Positions 5,876 through 6,210 of a stretch of DNA of 6,210 nucleotides are shown one piece after another (position 1 is the first letter of the stretch; each line of letters begins with the position of its first letter). Source of the stretch: Candidatus Jacksonbacteria bacterium (GTDB lineage: Bacteria > Patescibacteriota > Patescibacteriia > UBA9629 > GWA2-43-13); assembly GCA_018698735.1 (NCBI GenBank), contig JABIPD010000052.1:1-6210 (forward strand), in the 5' to 3' direction. The notes under the pieces were generated by a model. That model ran no database searches, was not told the origin of the DNA, and worked only from the letters and a program-made list of their open reading frames with translations. The translations under genes were made by a program, and so were the position numbers.

Positions 5876-6210
5876 CTAGTCCGATTGCACGGTCTGTTTT
5901 ACTATCTCCCAATATCGAGGATCTTCATATTTTTCTTTTACCATCCACCACCACTCAACTCCCCAAAAATGAATCTCGGAAAAGCCCGTTCGCTGTGCAA
6001 CCTCTATTGCCTCTCCAAAAACCGCTGGTGTTAAAATCCTATCATCTCCATTTTCTTGATACACATCTGGGCCCCATGGTTCGGCTTGTAATTCCGAGAT
6101 TATAACATCGTCCACCAAGTTTCTTATATACTGAGCTTTTCTGCGATAAAATTTCCCAGAAAGCGGATATTGAGTATAGCCAATAAATGGATTATACACT
6201 GTTCTGTACA
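5876..6210 (-). CDS. C-terminus of a probable TIM-barrel glycoside hydrolase-like protein
   Basis: The frame is open to the right window edge (110 codons visible) and stops at TAG 5878-5876. A GTG at 6199-6197 could be read as a start, but the frame continues beyond it and the visible part begins mid-domain, so I treat it as a truncated 3' end. Two stretches resemble the last strands of clan-A-like (beta/alpha)8 hydrolases: VIISELQAEPWGP, where the Glu after Ser sits where strand 7 carries the nucleophile, and IHFWGVEWWWMVKEKY, a Trp-rich strand-8 segment. A helix (TPAVFGEAIEVAQRTG) lies between them. The protein ends shortly after a final helix (PRYWEIVKQTV). The family and substrate are not identifiable from this fragment, and the hydrolase call is by motif resemblance only. 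It is 36 nt upstream of dedA on the same strand, with a promoter between them. Confidence 0.6.
   Translation of the reverse strand, partial: YRTVYNPFIGYTQYPLSGKFYRRKAQYIRNLVDDVIISELQAEPWGPDVYQENGDDRILTPAVFGEAIEVAQRTGFSEIHFWGVEWWWMVKEKYEDPRYWEIVKQTVQSD

Noticed and set aside
5831..6034. Plus-strand frame opposite the hydrolase-like gene and the dedA promoter
   Set aside because: It is antisense to a frame with recognisable motifs and has no convincing start signal.
1..6210. Gracilibacteria-type code with TGA read as glycine
   Set aside because: The long glycine-rich frames contain no in-frame TGA and all end naturally at TAA or TAG.
1..6210. CRISPR array, tRNA or rRNA genes, insertion sequence
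   Set aside because: No regularly spaced repeats, no cloverleaf or rRNA-like segment and no transposase or matching terminal repeats with target duplication flanking the GC-rich island were seen.

Overview
The window reads as an AT-rich bacterial chromosome fragment with closely packed genes, interrupted by one short GC-rich block. The lineage cannot be fixed from sequence alone. A small RRM-type RNA-binding protein, near absence of Shine-Dalgarno sequences in the AT-rich genes, an apparently near-leaderless dedA start, intrinsic-terminator hairpins and very short intergenic gaps fit an uncultivated bacterium such as a member of Patescibacteria/CPR; this is inference with modest confidence. 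All complete frames read through with the standard code. Stops seen are TAA (3) and TAG (4), none TGA.

Layout. 1-219 (+): 3' end of an RRM RNA-binding protein gene, closed by an 11-bp terminator hairpin (243-269). About 297-1003: a GC-rich block (sampled lines about 48-63% GC, against 22% in one sampled line of the kinase gene). On the minus strand it carries a 175-codon gene with a strong AGGAG site and a weak resemblance to GNAT acyltransferases, followed by the first ~16 codons of a second gene that also has a strong AAGGAG site and then runs into AT-rich DNA. The block lies between two converging transcription units and looks like a small foreign (perhaps phage-derived) insertion, or an assembly chimera. 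1004-5839 (-): a tight four-gene run, transcribed as VTT/DedA-type membrane protein, fused gamma-alpha subunit of a 2-oxoacid:ferredoxin oxidoreductase, its beta subunit, and a soluble two-PAS sensor histidine kinase. Gaps are 19, 6 and 2 nt. 5876-6210 (-): C-terminus of a protein resembling a TIM-barrel glycoside hydrolase, cut by the window edge.

How the genes fit together. The two oxidoreductase genes encode a complete catalytic unit for CoA-dependent oxidative decarboxylation of a 2-oxoacid (or the reverse reaction) with ferredoxin. Both the fused subunit and the beta subunit retain the expected motifs, including four cysteines spaced for one [4Fe-4S] cluster and a TPP-binding GDGD...NN motif. 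The kinase starts 2 nt after the beta-subunit stop, so it is almost certainly made with the enzyme; its PAS domains and lack of membrane segments suggest it reads an intracellular signal, possibly redox or metabolic state. No response regulator is in the window. The most distinctive points are the GC-rich block with its foreign-looking translation signals and broken second gene, and the enzyme-plus-sensor operon.
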